Notes: a model not told the origin generated them from the letters alone. Shown: positions 46,101 through 61,100, counted from the first letter of the stretch. The stretch is DNA of 64,000 bases from Formicarius rufipectus (GCA_013399695.1 VXAU01002308.1:355430-419429), one strand, 5' to 3'. Numbers and translations are program-made.

Positions 46101-49100
46101 GGTTTACTGCTGCTTAATAAATGCAAGAAATGAAAGGATTATTTTTTTCATCCCTTGATTTCATTTGCATTTTACATCTGTCCCCACTTTCTCACCTGCT
46201 CACTGTCAAATATTTTTTAAACTCTGTGAACTTCACCCAGCTGGCAAAATGAAGTTTATTTCTGTGACATATCAAAACATCCCAACTGGTGCTAACTACA
46301 ATGAACTTTATCAGTGTAAAAGCTGGCCTGGAGAAACGGTATTTGGGTTCATTCACTTTTCCAAATTGGAAAGCTGAGTGGATATGGTGTTGGAACATGC
46401 CTTGAATGAAGTTTATGAAACAGATTGAAGTCAATGATTCAAATGTCAAATTGTATTCGTTGCAACTGACCATCAGATTTCTACATATGGAAGCCTAAGA
46501 AATGTTGTGAGTCATCCCCAAACAACAGGTTCAGATTGACATGTACCATTTTTGGGGAATTTTGAGCTAGCTGTCTTCCTGTAGCTTTTCTGCATTCCCT
46601 GAACATCACTCAGGAGCTCTGCACATGACTCACTGTCTTGATAGCTTGTTTTATGCATAGGTGAGGAGAAATGCTACTTCCTTCAGCTGCCCTGGAGATA
46701 CATTTACACACTTTGTTGCTGCTGTGACATGTCCAAGTGAATGAATGCTCCTCCTTTCTGTTTCCAAAGGGCTTTGTTGGACTCCAGACCGTAAGATGAT
46801 CTATGAAATATATTTAGAATCCATTTTAATTGCTTCTCATGTAGTCAGTTCTTCTCTGTCCATGCTTCAGTTGCTGCTGTGATACAGTTTTGCTGGCCAG
46901 CAGTCTTGGAGTACCAATATTTCAGAATTCTTTCTCAGTCTAACTGCAGCAAAATGTAAGGCAGCATGAGAAATGGGACATGGTTCTGATGTGTGATGCT
47001 ACAGAGCTCTTGGAAGAGTTGTAATTCACCTTCGAGTTTAATTAACCTTCAGTGAGGAAAATGAGATTAAATGAAGAAGTGAAAAACAGTTGGGAGAAAC
47101 TGGGTCACAGAAGAAGAGAAGATCCAAGAGCTGCTGGTCATCAGGTGATTCCTGTATTCATGAGCACTGTGCGAACGTGCACTTTCCCTGTGGGAATTTG
47201 TCCTTACATCCCATTTTGATGCTAAATTAGGACCTGGTATGTAGCCCTGAGGAAATCAGAGCAGAAAAGCTGTACTAGAGCTGTACTAGATACAGCTGGA
47301 ACAGGAGTTTATTCCCATAGGATTTATTAGCTCTGATGGTCGGTAAGCACAGCTCAGACATAGCTCCTGCTCCTCCTCCACTGGGATGACCCTTTTTGCT
47401 CTTCCCTGACAGAGTTACTTCAAGGACTGCAAAAAAGCAGAAAAGCTTGCATGCAGACTTTGCTTTAACATGAATGACCCTGTCCTGTGACCCAGTTCTG
47501 CAGCCCAAGAGCAGCTTTGCAGTTGCTCATGTAGCTTTGGAGCCTCTGAAGATGCAGGCTCTGCTTCTTTCATGCTCTGTGCACTGAGAGACAGGGACTT
47601 GCCTGCCATACAGGTGCCTTCTGCTGTGTGGGTGGCATTGCTGTGAAATCTGGAGAGATCTGTATTGCCAAAGCATGTGTTACTTCACATCCATGTCACA
47701 TAAGAGGCTTTGGAGCTGCAGCCTCCTCATGGCACAGGTTGTTGCAGCAAAATCTGACCTCAGGTCATTGGTCATTGAACAAATGGCCAGTGACACAGTC
47801 AGTGTTGATGTTACACACTGCAGCCTTTGGAGAGCAGCCCACAGAGTTAGTGGGAATGTAGAAATCCTGATGGGAAGCAGTAGGAGTTCAGAGAAAGGAA
47901 AAGAAAGGAAGAAAACATTCTGTTCCTCCCTTCAGGGCTGGTACCTCCTCTGTCCTGTGTAGTGTGGAAAACAGGATTCTCTCTTGCTGTCATTCAGGTT
48001 GTTACAAGGCAGGTTAAGGAAATCCTAAATATTCAGTGTGGAGTATGCAGAGATGAACAGTTTCAGCTGTAATTCAGCTTAGTTAATGCAAGAAGCTGAT
48101 TTAATCTGCATGTTTAGTGAGTGAAACACCATGACCTTCTGCCACGAGGTGTTAATGCACCCACTTGCAAACTGTCTGTTGTCTTACTCCTGTCAGAGAA
48201 GGTGCTAGTTAAACACAAGATATCTGGCACTTGTGATTAAAATTACTCATAGGCAGTGAAAGTTACTGGTATGACCTTTAAGATTCTTGTTTTTTCTGAG
48301 GCTTTACCTTCAGAGGAGCAGTCTACTATGGTTTTTCTGACAGCAAAGCATGTGCTGCAGCTTTTTCGCAAGTTCCTTCAGTGGCTTCTGATAATATGCA
48401 AAGAAGGGTTGGAGCTCTTCCCGAACTGCCCAGAAATTTGGTATTTCAAAGTCAGCCCTTGGTCTCTCCCTGTAGATTTTATCCTTTCAGGCCCAAGGAG
48501 TAGATGCACAATAACTGAGCTGCAGGCAGGGAGGAGGGAAAGGGTGCTGCTGTTGCTATTTGGGTCCTGGGCTAAAAGAATAACCCACTTAGGAAACCAC
48601 AAGAATGCTGAAAAGTATTCTGTCTTGCTGAACTTGCAGTATTTTAAAGCCCTTGGTCACCCTGAGAGCATCAGCTTTGTAAGGATGTGCTGCTGTAGGC
48701 AGTAGAATGTTTTCTGGTGGGAGAACTGTCTGCCTCTGTCCCAAGAGCTTGAGACACCATACCTGCACTCACACCAGCTTAAAGCACAGTTAATACATTC
48801 ATCACTAAAACTTAATAGTTTTGGTCCTGGAAAAACCAGGAAGGGAAGTGTCACCACAGTGACACTTTCTTGCACTTTTGTATTAACAGAGCTAGTTTTA
48901 TTTGGAATGTACTTTGCCTGCCATCGTGGCTGCTGACTAGAGTTTTCTCTCATGGAATAACTTCTCTTCTGGTGAAGCACACCTAAAATGTCTGATTTTT
49001 CCTTCCATTCCCTCCAGCACTAGACTGTAATGGTGATTTTAATTGAAGGTGAGTTCCTGATCTCACAACTGATAGAAGCATCTACAGGTAATACAGAGCC

Positions 49101-52100
49101 CTTCTGGAAAGCACTTGGTCACCTAAGAAGGCTTTTCCTTTTCAATACATACTGCTTCAAGCTAATAAAAGCCTAGTTGTAGGCTACCGGCATCAGGGGG
49201 ATTTATTCCCACCGAGCCTGAGAGATGGGGGAGAAAATAATTTATTTGGTTTTCACGTCCTTAGTTTTAAGTTCCCCATAGATTTTGGTAGAATGATACT
49301 TTCTCCAGTTACATAGCAACAGCAGGATTCACGGGGTGAAGAAAATGCCTGAAAGGAGCATTTACTTCTCTATTAGCCATGGTTCTAATGCCTCCATATT
49401 TGGAGGTTGTTTGTGTGACCAAAAAGAAAAAAAAAGTTTGAAATAGGCCAAGAGATTATTTTTCTTATGCTACAATTGGAGCAAAGCCTTTCAGGTTCAC
49501 AATCACAGTGAGACTGAGATCCAGATCCCTCTATTTCTCTCCTGTAGAACATGCTTGGGCAGTGTGCCTGAACCTCTGGGTCTCCACTTCAGCATGTTTC
49601 AAAAAACCATAGAGTCCCAAACGACTGCTGCTCAGAAGGAGAAGTGGCTGCCCCTGGTCCGTGGAGTCAAGATAATTGGCACCTACGCCCAAACCGAGTT
49701 GGGCCATGGTTAGTGCCCTGCAGGGATCAATGGGTAACCTCTTTTCTCTCACTCCAGTGTTTAAATTGGTGATATTCCCTGGGTAACTCTGGAAGGGGGA
49801 AGGTAAAATGCCTTGGGTTAATGGTTGATGTTTCTTGCCCTGTAGCCAGACAGCCACCTGGTTTCATGTCCTGGCAAGCCCAGAGTTCCTGTTGGTCTTT
49901 TCCAGAATGCACCTCTTAGCTGATCACTGCCTTTGTAGTTGTTTAGGATGAGGAAATGATTCTCAGCCCTCAGAGCTGAATTTCACTTGAAAAGGAAAGG
50001 GTCAGCCAGTGGTACTGTGGGTTTTAGTTTGGCCTGAATTTGGGGCACGTGTCTCTCAGAGCTGTCAGTGCATGGCTGGCCTGCAGGAACAGGTCAGGAG
50101 CATTCCTTCAGGTGCAGTGAAGTATGGTGAGACTGCAGTTTGGTTTGAAAGCCAGATATGCTTTGCCCCAGGCACTTTTCTTCCAGATGCTCCTCCACTG
50201 CAGCTGCACAGCTTCGTGGAAAGGTCTTGGTTATAATGAAAAAAACCATCTTGTTTCTGCTATTGTTGAAAACTTCTTCAAATGGAAAAATTTTTGATGG
50301 ATCAGAAACAGTCTTTTAGCCCCGAACTTGGAATTTTGCCTGTTAAATACCAGCAAGAATGATTAACAAACCAAAGACTCCAGTGTTGTGCTGGCATCTG
50401 AACTGGGAGAGCATGAGGTGTACAAGTCTGGACGCTGCAGAAGCTGGGTGGCAATGCCAGTTGCCTGGTTGTTCATTAACAGCTGCTGAAATGTTTGTAG
50501 AAGATTCAATGGAAGAAATCCTGTCCCTTGCCCTGCCTGGGAGAGATGGAGTTGGCAGACCCAGCTCAGCACCGGAAACTGAGAGATAACTGAGTGGCAA
50601 CAATCAGTGTCTGCTGGCCCTGTCTGCTTTCTCACACCAGCTGCTTTGAATCAGTCACATCCACACTGAAGTGATTGGTTTTCACTTGCAATTTCACATG
50701 ACATCATTGCACATTCCTGCCTGGTGATGGTCTGCTTTGCTGATAGTTCTCCTGTTGTTTGATGGTAATTTGACACTAAATAGAACTAATATGGTAAGGT
50801 AAATACACTTTCTATGCTGAGCAATTAAAATACAAACATTTGGCATTCCGGCTGTGAATGTTGAGTATCTGATTACTCCATCAGTAAAGCTGCTGCAGTA
50901 ATTGTCACTGAACTTTGCTTAATTTAATTGTGACGTTTAGAAACTGCTGATGGGGAAATAGACCTCTGGACTACTGAGTTGAACCTCAGCCTGGATGGGT
51001 AGTTACTCACTTTTATCTTAGTGACTCCCTTGGTGATAACTGGTGTTAATTTTAACCCGTTTCATGGTGAAGAAGTCCCTCAAAAAACCAAAGTAAGAAA
51101 ACACAAATAGCACTGAACAGGGCTGAAAAGGAAATGAGAGGAATCAGAGAAAATACTGTGCTCTTTCTGTCTGGTTTATAACTATTACTGGTAAATAAGA
51201 ACTTCATTTCTCTCACTGTCAGCTGGGTGCTTCTCACAGTACTGAACTCACTTGTAATCTGGTATTTCTGGTAACCCATTGTCACCTGTTGGGCTTGGTC
51301 ACTGTGCAGTCAAAAAGCTTAGAAAACGTTGCTGCTGGGTTTATGAGATGGTTGGATTTATGGGTGCCTGAGAACATCAAAGAACAGAACTGCAGTTCTT
51401 GGGAAGCCCTAGGGATAGAGCTAGTTCATAATAGTGTGTGTTTAGAGAACACCAGGGTGCATTGTTTCCACTTTCATAAGAGTGGCAGATGAGTTTGGGT
51501 TACGCTCAGACTGGTGCTCTTTCCAGAATGCATATAATTTAAATACATATATATATTCCTGTTAAGACCAATTACATTATTTCATACATAAATTGGCCAA
51601 ATGGAGATACTGATCCTCAGTCTATCTCCACTATTTTAATATTCAAATCTTTCAATATTTAAAGATTTAATGTGCATTTAATTCTGTACATTGAAAAACT
51701 CCATAGACCACTTACCTACCTCACAGTGGCATTTGACAGAACTCGGAGAAAGAGTGGTTCCAATGGAACATGTTTAATTGGAGATGATTTGTGCTGGTGA
51801 TTTGCAGATTGGAAAATGTTAGTTTTCATGCCAAATTGTTCACATTCACAACTTTGACTTGCACATGCAGAGCACTGTCCTTTTAAGAGATCTTTTAAAA
51901 ATAGCAGAAGTTGAAGGGAGTTGATTTGGAATGCTGTGTACACTAGTTGTGCCTGATCTTTAATTAAAAAAAATAAGTAAAAAGTGTAGGCAGTTATGAT
52001 TTACCTTTTTTAAAAAAAAAAATTTCAGTGAAAACCTAGCTTGTTCAGCTGGATAAACTGGGATTTCTACCAGGTACTGCCTTCAAAAAGTGGAAGGGAA

Positions 52101-55100
52101 AAAAAAAAGGTGGACTTGCTATGTCTGGGTGAAGGCTCCATGCATCCAGTCAGATCACATCTTCGTCACACTAACATTCTGCCTCAGCCATTTAACTTAG
52201 GGATGCTCTAATTTCCAAACCAGAGTGAAGGTCTGGTCTGTCTTTGCTTTGGATTAATCCTTTTTTTAAACAAATCAATCATGGTGTATCAAAAAGAGGT
52301 GACGGTGGATTTTGTGTATGATTAGAAAGAAATGTGTTGCAGCGTGTTTAGTTCAAAGTGAGTGTAGCTTCTTATTGTTCAGGCCTGAGAAAAGGACAGT
52401 GCTCTGGCTTTCTAAAACACACTGGATGAATTCTGATTTACACATGAATCATTTTTTTGTCTTTTTGTCTCTTCCTGAACCTCCACCATGAATCCTCATG
52501 CTTGCTTCCCTCCCATAACATTCCCTTCACGCTCCCATCCCATGACAATTCTTCACAGCTTTGTTCACCGTGGACGGCCTGAGCCTCTGGACCTCCATCT
52601 GGGCATGTTCCTCCCCACCCTTCTCACCCAGGCAACCCCAGAGCAGCAGGATCGCTTCTTCATGCCTGCCTGGAACCTGGAGATCATTGGCACTTATGCC
52701 CAGACTGAAATGGGCCATGGTACAGTACATTCAATAAATGCTATCTCTAAGAATGGCTTTGTGTACAGAGCACTCCCCTGCCTGGGGAGGATGGTGTGTG
52801 TGTATCCCAGAGACTTGACAAAAGCAGCTGTGGCTGCTGGGAAAGGAGAGCAGCCTCTGAGATGTTTAACAGAGCATTGTACTACGTGTGCTTTCTCCTT
52901 TCCCCCCCCCACAGGAAGGTTTGATGTCTGTAGCTCTTTATGTTGAGCACCCTGGGTGCTCCTTATGCCATTCAAACCAGTACCATAATCACCTTGACTG
53001 ATGCTGTCAGTTTCATGGCATCTGTCCATCATCCTTTCCAGTTTGATTTCTGCCTTGCTCAAATTAATGTCCAGTGTGAAGAGAAAAGGACAGAGCTTTA
53101 AGGTACTGGCAGAGATGCCAAAAAATGTAAGAGTTGCTTGTCACCTTTGGACTGACCTTGGGTCAGAGAACACATGGATGATTTGGTTCCAATGCTCATG
53201 TTCTGTGTGGAGCTTTATTCCCCCTTTGTTCAGTCCCGTGTGTTCTTCTTAATTGGACTATGAAATGTATTGGTGTGGTTTTAATTCTGTGTGTCAAGGA
53301 GACTTTGTTTTTTGTTGCTATTCCTTTGCTTTCAAGCTTTGAAATGGATTTTGATAACTCCAGCAGTATTGTGATTGCAACACTTTAAATGCAAGTTTCA
53401 AAGGGAGGATATTGTGCCTTGGGAGACTTTAATTTTGACATCTGAGAGTTGCAGATGAGAATTATTTTCTAAGAATGAACAGGATTCACCTTTGTGCTGA
53501 AGTGAATTGTAGAGGCTGAATGAAGCATAAAGTAACTGCAAGTCTGAGGAGAATCTTTGGCAACTAGTGAGGTTTGAAGATCCTTTACCAGCAAAGTGAG
53601 TCTGTGTTGAGCTGCCTGTGGAAGTCTACCATTGCCTCCATGCTTTGGGAACGTGGTTGCATCAAGGTGATCCCCTTTTTCCTTTTGGAACTCTTGTCCT
53701 GCTCAGTCAGTCCAGACTCTCAGGAGTGTTCACAGCTTGTCTAGTTTAAGAAAGGGCCTGGTGATTTTTGGTTTCTTAAGGCATGCAGGAACTATGCCAC
53801 TGCTCTGAGACAGGTGTGTGTGAAGTGAAAAGCTGGGGGCAGAAGACAAAGACTGTTCCTGGAATTACCTCCATCTTTTTGCAGTCTCTTCATCTCCCTG
53901 CATCAGTCCCCTGGCAGTCACATGCCATTACTTTGCTGCCTTGGAGCTGTGAATGATCTCATTTGGGAGATCATCAAGTGAGGAGAATGTAGGCCTGGGA
54001 GGATTGAAGATGTGGTGGGCACTGCTTATTTCATCTCTTGGCTGAGAAGGGTGTGATTTTATTTTGCAATTTAATCAGGTTGCATTTTAGTGAAATTGAG
54101 ATGAGTGTGTTTTTGTGGAACACTTTAACTGAGAAAGGGCTTCTGGTGTGTGTGAGCAAAAGGGTGTCAGATTGGAGGTGCTTGGAAAACTAGTCTTAGA
54201 CCACCGGGGAAAAAATTTGACATGTTTTTTGATAATTGGCTTCAGATCCCAGAATATGGCCTGGCTCTCACTTGTTCTTCCTTAGTTGGCTGAAATTTAG
54301 TTCTCTACGTAGCCTAAAAACAAAGTTAAAATCTAAACATTACTACTGGAGTTCCACTTTCCATTTTCCAGTGCTGTCCTTGTCTCTGTTTTGTGCCTGA
54401 CTTCCTGCCAGAACAATGTGTTTGCTTGTTTTCAGGAACTCACCTTCGGGGTCTGGAAACCACAGCCACTTACGACCCTGCTACGCAGGAATTCATCCTC
54501 AACAGCCCCACTGTCACCTCCATTAAGTGGTGGCCAGGTGGACGTAAGTGCATCACTGCGTGTCTGAGTCTGGAAGGTGTATGGACAAACTTACAGAGGT
54601 GATGCCACGTGTGTTGTATCGACAGTGACGGTTGAAAGTTGATGTCAAGAGTTGGCTGAAAGCCAGTTACTCTCGAACCACAAGTTACAGACTTGCCAGA
54701 GCCTGCTAAAACATAATCTCTGTGCTCCGTGCTGTTGTTCACAGTCATTCACACTGTATGGATTCAGTGTCTGGTTTGGTTGTATCAAAATTTATATTTC
54801 TTTCAGCTTCACTGACATGCTTGTCAAGGACTCGGTGTTGTGTAGTCAGGAGAATTGCATTGTGCAACTTCCACTGACTTGAGCAACGCTGTTTGTCCAG
54901 GGCTGTACAATTGGGGTAATAACCAGTGTCGTAAATCTGGTTTTATGCTGCATGATGTGGTTCAGGTGATCTCAGATCCTGCTTTAAGGGAAGACTCTTT
55001 GTGTGTCATTGTGCTTGACTGTGGTTTTCCTTCTGGCTCCCACTCCTGTTGCAGTTGGGAAGACGTCGAACCACGCCATCGTCCTGGCTCAGCTCTACAC

Positions 55101-58100
55101 CCAGGGCCAGTGCAAGGGGCTGCACGCCTTCATCGTTCCCATCCGGCAGCTGGGCACCCATGAACCTCTGCCAGGTGAAAACCCATGTTAAGGCTTTAGC
55201 TCTCATGGAATAGGTTCGAGCTGTTTCTCTCTAACTGTACACAACTGCTGTCTTGCTGATGTCTGTGGCTGATTTCAGTGAGTGTTTGGTAGATCACAGG
55301 GTTTAATATGACTGAACTATCACTAAAGCATCTTTCCTATCATGCCTTCAATGTGAAGTTTAGTTTGGGATTTGATTCTGTCCCAGTGTCTCCCAGCTGT
55401 GGATTCTTTGAGCAGCATGTCCTGCTTTCTGAGTGGAAAAGAAGAGCTTTTATCATTGTTTAGCTGGAAGTGAGCTGGGTGAACTTTAGAGACAGCTCCT
55501 GCAGTGAGTGGATAGTAGGACTGCATGGAAGTGACGAAGATTCCCATATTTTGATGACCACTTCTGGTTTAACCCATCAGGCAGCTAAACACAGCCATTC
55601 CCCCCCACAGTGGGATAGGGGAGAGAATTGGGGAAAAGGTAAAGCTTGTGGGCTGAGATAAACACAATTTAATAGGATAGAAAAGGAAGGGAGATTAATA
55701 ATTATAATAATGATAATGATAAAAGAATATGCAAAACAGGTGACTCACAGTGTGATTGCTCACCACCCACTGACTGATGCCCAGCCAGTCTCTGAGCAGT
55801 GGACTGCCACCCCCAACCCATTCCCCCAGTTTTATTGTTCAGCATGATGCCATATGGTATGGAATGTCCCTTTGGCCAGCTGGGATCAGCTGTCCTGGGT
55901 GTGTCCTCTCCAGGCTCCTTGCTGGTGGGGCAGTGTGGAAACTGAAAAGTCCTTGACTTGGTGCAAGCACTGCTCAACAACAACTAAACCCATCACTGTG
56001 TTACCAACATTATTCTCATCCTGAATCCAAAACACAGCCCTGTACCAGCTACTGGGAAGATAATTAACTGTATCCCAGCCAAAACTAGGGCATCACTTTT
56101 CTATCAGAGACATTAAGGTCCTGGTTAGCTGTTACTCACAACACTGCTGGGACTTGCTAGAAAACTAAAGAATCTTCTTGCTGGAGAAGGCTTGAACCTC
56201 TTATGTGGTGTTTAGACCCTATTTCTTAATGCAAGTGGCTTTGTCTGTGGCAGGTATTACAGTGGGTGACATTGGCCCGAAATTTGGCTATGATGAAATG
56301 GATAATGGCTACCTGAAAATGGACAACTTCCGAATTCCTCGGGAAAACATGCTCATGAAGTATGCTCAGGTAAAGCAGAAACTTTCAGCACCTGCTGTTA
56401 GACAGGCACACTCTGACTGCTCTTGTGTGGTTGAACAAGTGCACCAAAAGGATGATGGGTTGCTTCAGTGCTGCTTGGTGAGTTTAGAGCTTGATGTGCG
56501 AATATGTAAAAGGGAGGAAACTTCAACAGGTGCAAAAGGGAGGAAACATTAACCATCTGGATTTTTGTTTTTTTTTTTGATAGGTCGAACCAGATGGCAC
56601 CTATGTGAAGCCAGTCAGTGACAAGCTGACCTATGGAACCATGGTGTTCATCCGCTCCATCATCGTGGGTGACTCGGCTCGCTCGCTGTCCCGCGCCTGC
56701 ACCATCGCCATCCGCTACAGCGCCGTCAGACACCAGTCTGAGCTGAAGCCAGGGTGGGTGAGGGCAGGCACGTCCAGGAGCAGCCTCAAGTGCTGAGGGC
56801 AGGTTCTCCAGTGCCAGAGGGAAGAGGGACTGTGGTTGATGTTTGTTTTGGCACTGGAGATCCTTTCAAAACGGTTTGTCCTGGGAAACAGGACAAGCTT
56901 CAAAAAATCTGTAATTCTTGATTGCCAAAATGTCCCCCCCCTTCTAGAAGCTTAGATATTCTTAGATGCTTCTACTTGATATAGATGTAGCTTGTGCTGT
57001 GAATGGGATTTCTGCAGCAGCAGTTTTCTAGTCACTGGGATGCTGATTCCTCTGTATTTTGCTCTAGGGAACCAGAGCCCCAGATCCTGGACTATCAGAC
57101 CCAACAATACAAACTCTTTCCTCTCCTGGCAACAGCATATGCCTTCCATTTTGTGGGAGCCTACATAAAAGACACCTATCATCGTATTAGTGGGGACATC
57201 AATGAAGGGGACCTGAGCGAGCTGCCAGAGGTACTGTGTCCTCTGGCAACCAGAGGGATGTTTGTGGAATTCATGTGAGGTTTCTTTACAGCTTTCACAC
57301 ATGAGGTATCTTGTACTTCTCTAGTTTCAAAAGCACTAGTTTCTTTATTTGCACTATTCATTTAGCACTTTTTAAAAATCAGGGAGTAATGTATTGTGAG
57401 AAAGATACTGGGAGTGTATTTTTTAAAGGTGATTTTCCAGGAATGATGGCATATCACTTGGGAGTTGAGACTGCTCCTATGCTTAAGCTGTAGCTTCCTA
57501 AGTGTTCTTCCAATTGACCTGTTGCAATGGAACAGGTGTGTTGATCAAAGATACCAATGCCCTACTGAGAGGTCAGGGTTGTAAAATGTTTGTTTGCTGT
57601 CTGAGAACCTAATGTGACAAGAGGCAATTGAATACAGACTTGCACATATGTGTAGGCACAGAGAGAGTGGCGTACTCAAAAGAGGGCTTTCTGCGTACAG
57701 AGGTTTTCCTATAAATACTTTGGCTCACAAAAGAGTTCTTGCAAGAAAAACAAGACTGTGGGACAGTGCAAGAGTGGCATTGGCTCTGCTGATTTTCTGG
57801 GAGCTGCGTGTGCGTGTGCAGGCCAAGAGTGGGAGATAAATCTGAAGTGGCTTTGCTCTTGTCCCTCAGCTCCATGCCCTGACAGCGGGGCTGAAGGCGT
57901 TCACCTCCTGGACTGCCAACGCTGGCATCGAGGAGTGCCGGATGGCCTGCGGTGGGCACGGCTACTCCCGCTGCAGTGGCATTCCTGACATCTACGTCAC
58001 CTTCACCCCCTCCTGCACCTACGAGGGGGAGAACACAGTCATGATGCTGCAGACAGCCAGGTATGGTGGGAGCTCTGCACACAGCTGTCCCTGCCTCGGT

Positions 58101-61100
58101 CTGACGTCTTTGTGGCAGAAGTAACGAGCAGAAGTGTGGTGGTTTGTCTGGAGGCCTTCCCTGGAAACTGGGGGCAAAACGAAGGATGTGTTCCATATCA
58201 TTCCCTTACGTAATCAGGTGTATGAAGACAGAGAGGGAGGTTCCTCTTGCTCTCTTTTCTCTCCCTTTTTGGGTGAGCACAGAGATGGCAGCTCTCGGTG
58301 TTTAGGCCTGGCTTATCTATATGAGTTCAGGCCTGGCTGAGGGCTGTTGTCTGTGTCAGCAGAGGAGGGAAGAAACTCACTTCTCCTAAGGGAAGTTGGT
58401 GAGATCTTATTGTGTTAGTTGTTTTACTGAGCTAATTCCTGGGATTTGATTGTGTGGGATTGTTTTGGTTTTACCCTTTTGGTCCTTTTCCCCTTCCCCT
58501 TTTTCCCTTTTTGGGGGTGTTTGGGGTTGTTTGAAATCCTTGTATCATATGTACATAGTATTTAGTTGTATATACATGATATGTCTCTAAATATATATAT
58601 TTATATATATTCCTTTACTACATTTTCCGTTTTGTTTTTTTTTTCCCCTTTTTTGGGGCGGGTGGGGCAGTTGGAAGTGCTGACCAGCTCACAGCTGTGT
58701 TTGGCAGGGAGCCAAGCCAAACTTAGACAAGAATAGTGTTCTGTGCCACCTTGGTGTCGTGTTTCTGTCCCTTGCCCTGTCCTGAACAGAAATCCATAAT
58801 GCCTATAGCTGTTCTTTTTGGCCTGAGCCTGGCCTTTCTCCATTCAAACAATGAGTAAGAGTTGCCATCTGCTGTGTCTGTTTTCAGATTCCTTGTCAAA
58901 AGCTACACCCAGGTGAGTTCTGGGCAGCAGGTCACTGGCACGGTGTCCTACCTGAACGACCTCTCCAGGCAGCGCATTCAGCCGCAGCACGTGGCTGCCC
59001 GGGCTGTGAGTGTGCGCATCAACGACCCTGCCAGCTTGGTGGAGGCCTACAAGGCACGTGCTGCCTGGTGAGTCCACAGTGAGTCCACTGCCCAGGCTGA
59101 GCCAAACCAGAGTGGGTGTCCTGGGAGGTGGTGGTGATGCCCTGCCCTGGCAGTGTTGGATTCTCAAGGTGTTGGGTGGCAGAGCTTTTGAGCTGTGTGT
59201 TGCTTTCAGGAAGTGACACACTTCTCTGGGTTGGGGTCGGTGTTGAGTGCTTTGAGGTTACAAGAGGCCACTCACAGCCTACTCATAGCCTGGTTATTCT
59301 GCTCCCCTTTCCACTGGGAAATATCTTTTTCTTATTTACATTTAAAGTATATTGCAGTGTACAAATACCAACATTGTACAGAAATCTGTCTGGAGAGAAA
59401 CAGTCCTGATATTTGAGCCTGTTAGGAAGGAAACATGAGAGTAGAACAGATGCCAGTTTGTGAGTAGGTATTCAAGCAACACATGGGCGCTGTCAGGTGT
59501 CCTCTTACCACTCTGAAGCTGTGTTGTAGCTACAGCTGTGATGATTGGTGTTTTAGAGGCACAACTTTGCACTACAGGCAATGTCTTCAGTCATGGCATA
59601 TGAGAAGAACTTGGAGTTCCCATGCCATGACTGAAATCCATATGAATTCAGTGTTTGTCATCTTGTTAATGTGGTGTTACTGTGTAAATAGTTTTTCTCC
59701 CTCTTATAAAACAGGCTTGTAGAAGCTGCAGCAAAGAATTTGCAAGCTGAGCTGAACCACAGGAGGAGCAAGGAGGACGCCTGGAACAGAACTTCTGTTG
59801 ATCTTGTGCGGGCATCAGAGGTCAGTGAAGCACCTGCTAAAGGAAACGTGCTGTAAGAGCTCCTCACCTCTTTGTAGGACTGACCTTCTGTGTCTCTGCA
59901 GGCACACTGTCACTACGTGGTAGTGAAGCTGTTCACAGCAAAGCTGTCAGAGATCAGTAACGCCGCTGTCCGCGCTGTCCTCACCAACCTGTGCCTCCTC
60001 TACGCCCTCTTTGGCATCAGCAGGAACACAGGAGATTTCTTGCAGGTTGGTATCTTTCTCCAACACTTTAAATATCTAGGGCCAGACTCACTGTTTGCAA
60101 AGATGCTTTAAAGGCCAAGTGTATGAATATTTTAGGTATAAATTCTTGACTGTTGACTCTGCCATGGGCAGTGCAGGTCTGGTGGAAGGGTCTTGGTCAG
60201 GTTTCCCTTGTGATCTGCCAGAGGGAGAGCTGGAATAGAAACCAGGCATGTGTGCCAGATTTATCTGAAATGCTCTCCATTTGGTGGCCATGTGTTGTGT
60301 GTTAAAAAACAGGGAGTTTATAAAGGAGGTGCACGTTAGACATGCTCCAGGAGCTGGATCCCTCAAAGGGGATCTTGTGCTCCAAATCTTAACCCTTACT
60401 TCAGTGTATGGGCATTGTCAGGCATTGCTTTTTTCTTCATTCTGTCAGTTTGAGAATGTACATGTGCAGCAGTGTTTTATTTGGTCTTCAGGCAGACATG
60501 GTATGTTTTGTCAGCACATTTTCCTCTTTGCTGCTTCCTAAAAAATTCCCTGAAACCAGAAACAATTTATTACATGTGGATGCACATTCTTCTAGTAAAC
60601 TTGCACACAGGCACTTTAAGGAGTGAGGCTCCCACCCAAGATTAAATAGCTGAGCAGTGTGGTGGGCTGTGCTGGGCATCTCCTTTTGCTTGTGTGCTAT
60701 GGGTAATTGCCAGTTTAATTACTTAGTAAATTATAAAACCACCCTGGTGTTCCATGAACTGCTGTATTTTGTATGGGAAGGCTGACCTGAGTTAGGCCAC
60801 AGGGAAGGGAAGGCTCTTGTGGCTTCTCTAATCCCCTTGTTTCCCCACCTAGGCGGGTATCTTGACCAGTGCCCAAACTACCCAAGTGAACCAACATGTG
60901 AAGGAGCTCCTGGCTGTGATTCGACCCAATGCAGTGGCACTGGTGGACTCCTTTGACTTCCATGATGTCCATCTGGGATCTGTGCTCGGCCGCTACGATG
61001 GCAACGTCTACGAGAACATGTTCGAGTGGGCCAAGAAATCCCCACTGAACAAAACAGAGGTGAGGAAACCTCATTTCTTCCTCTTTTCCTCTTCCTCACG

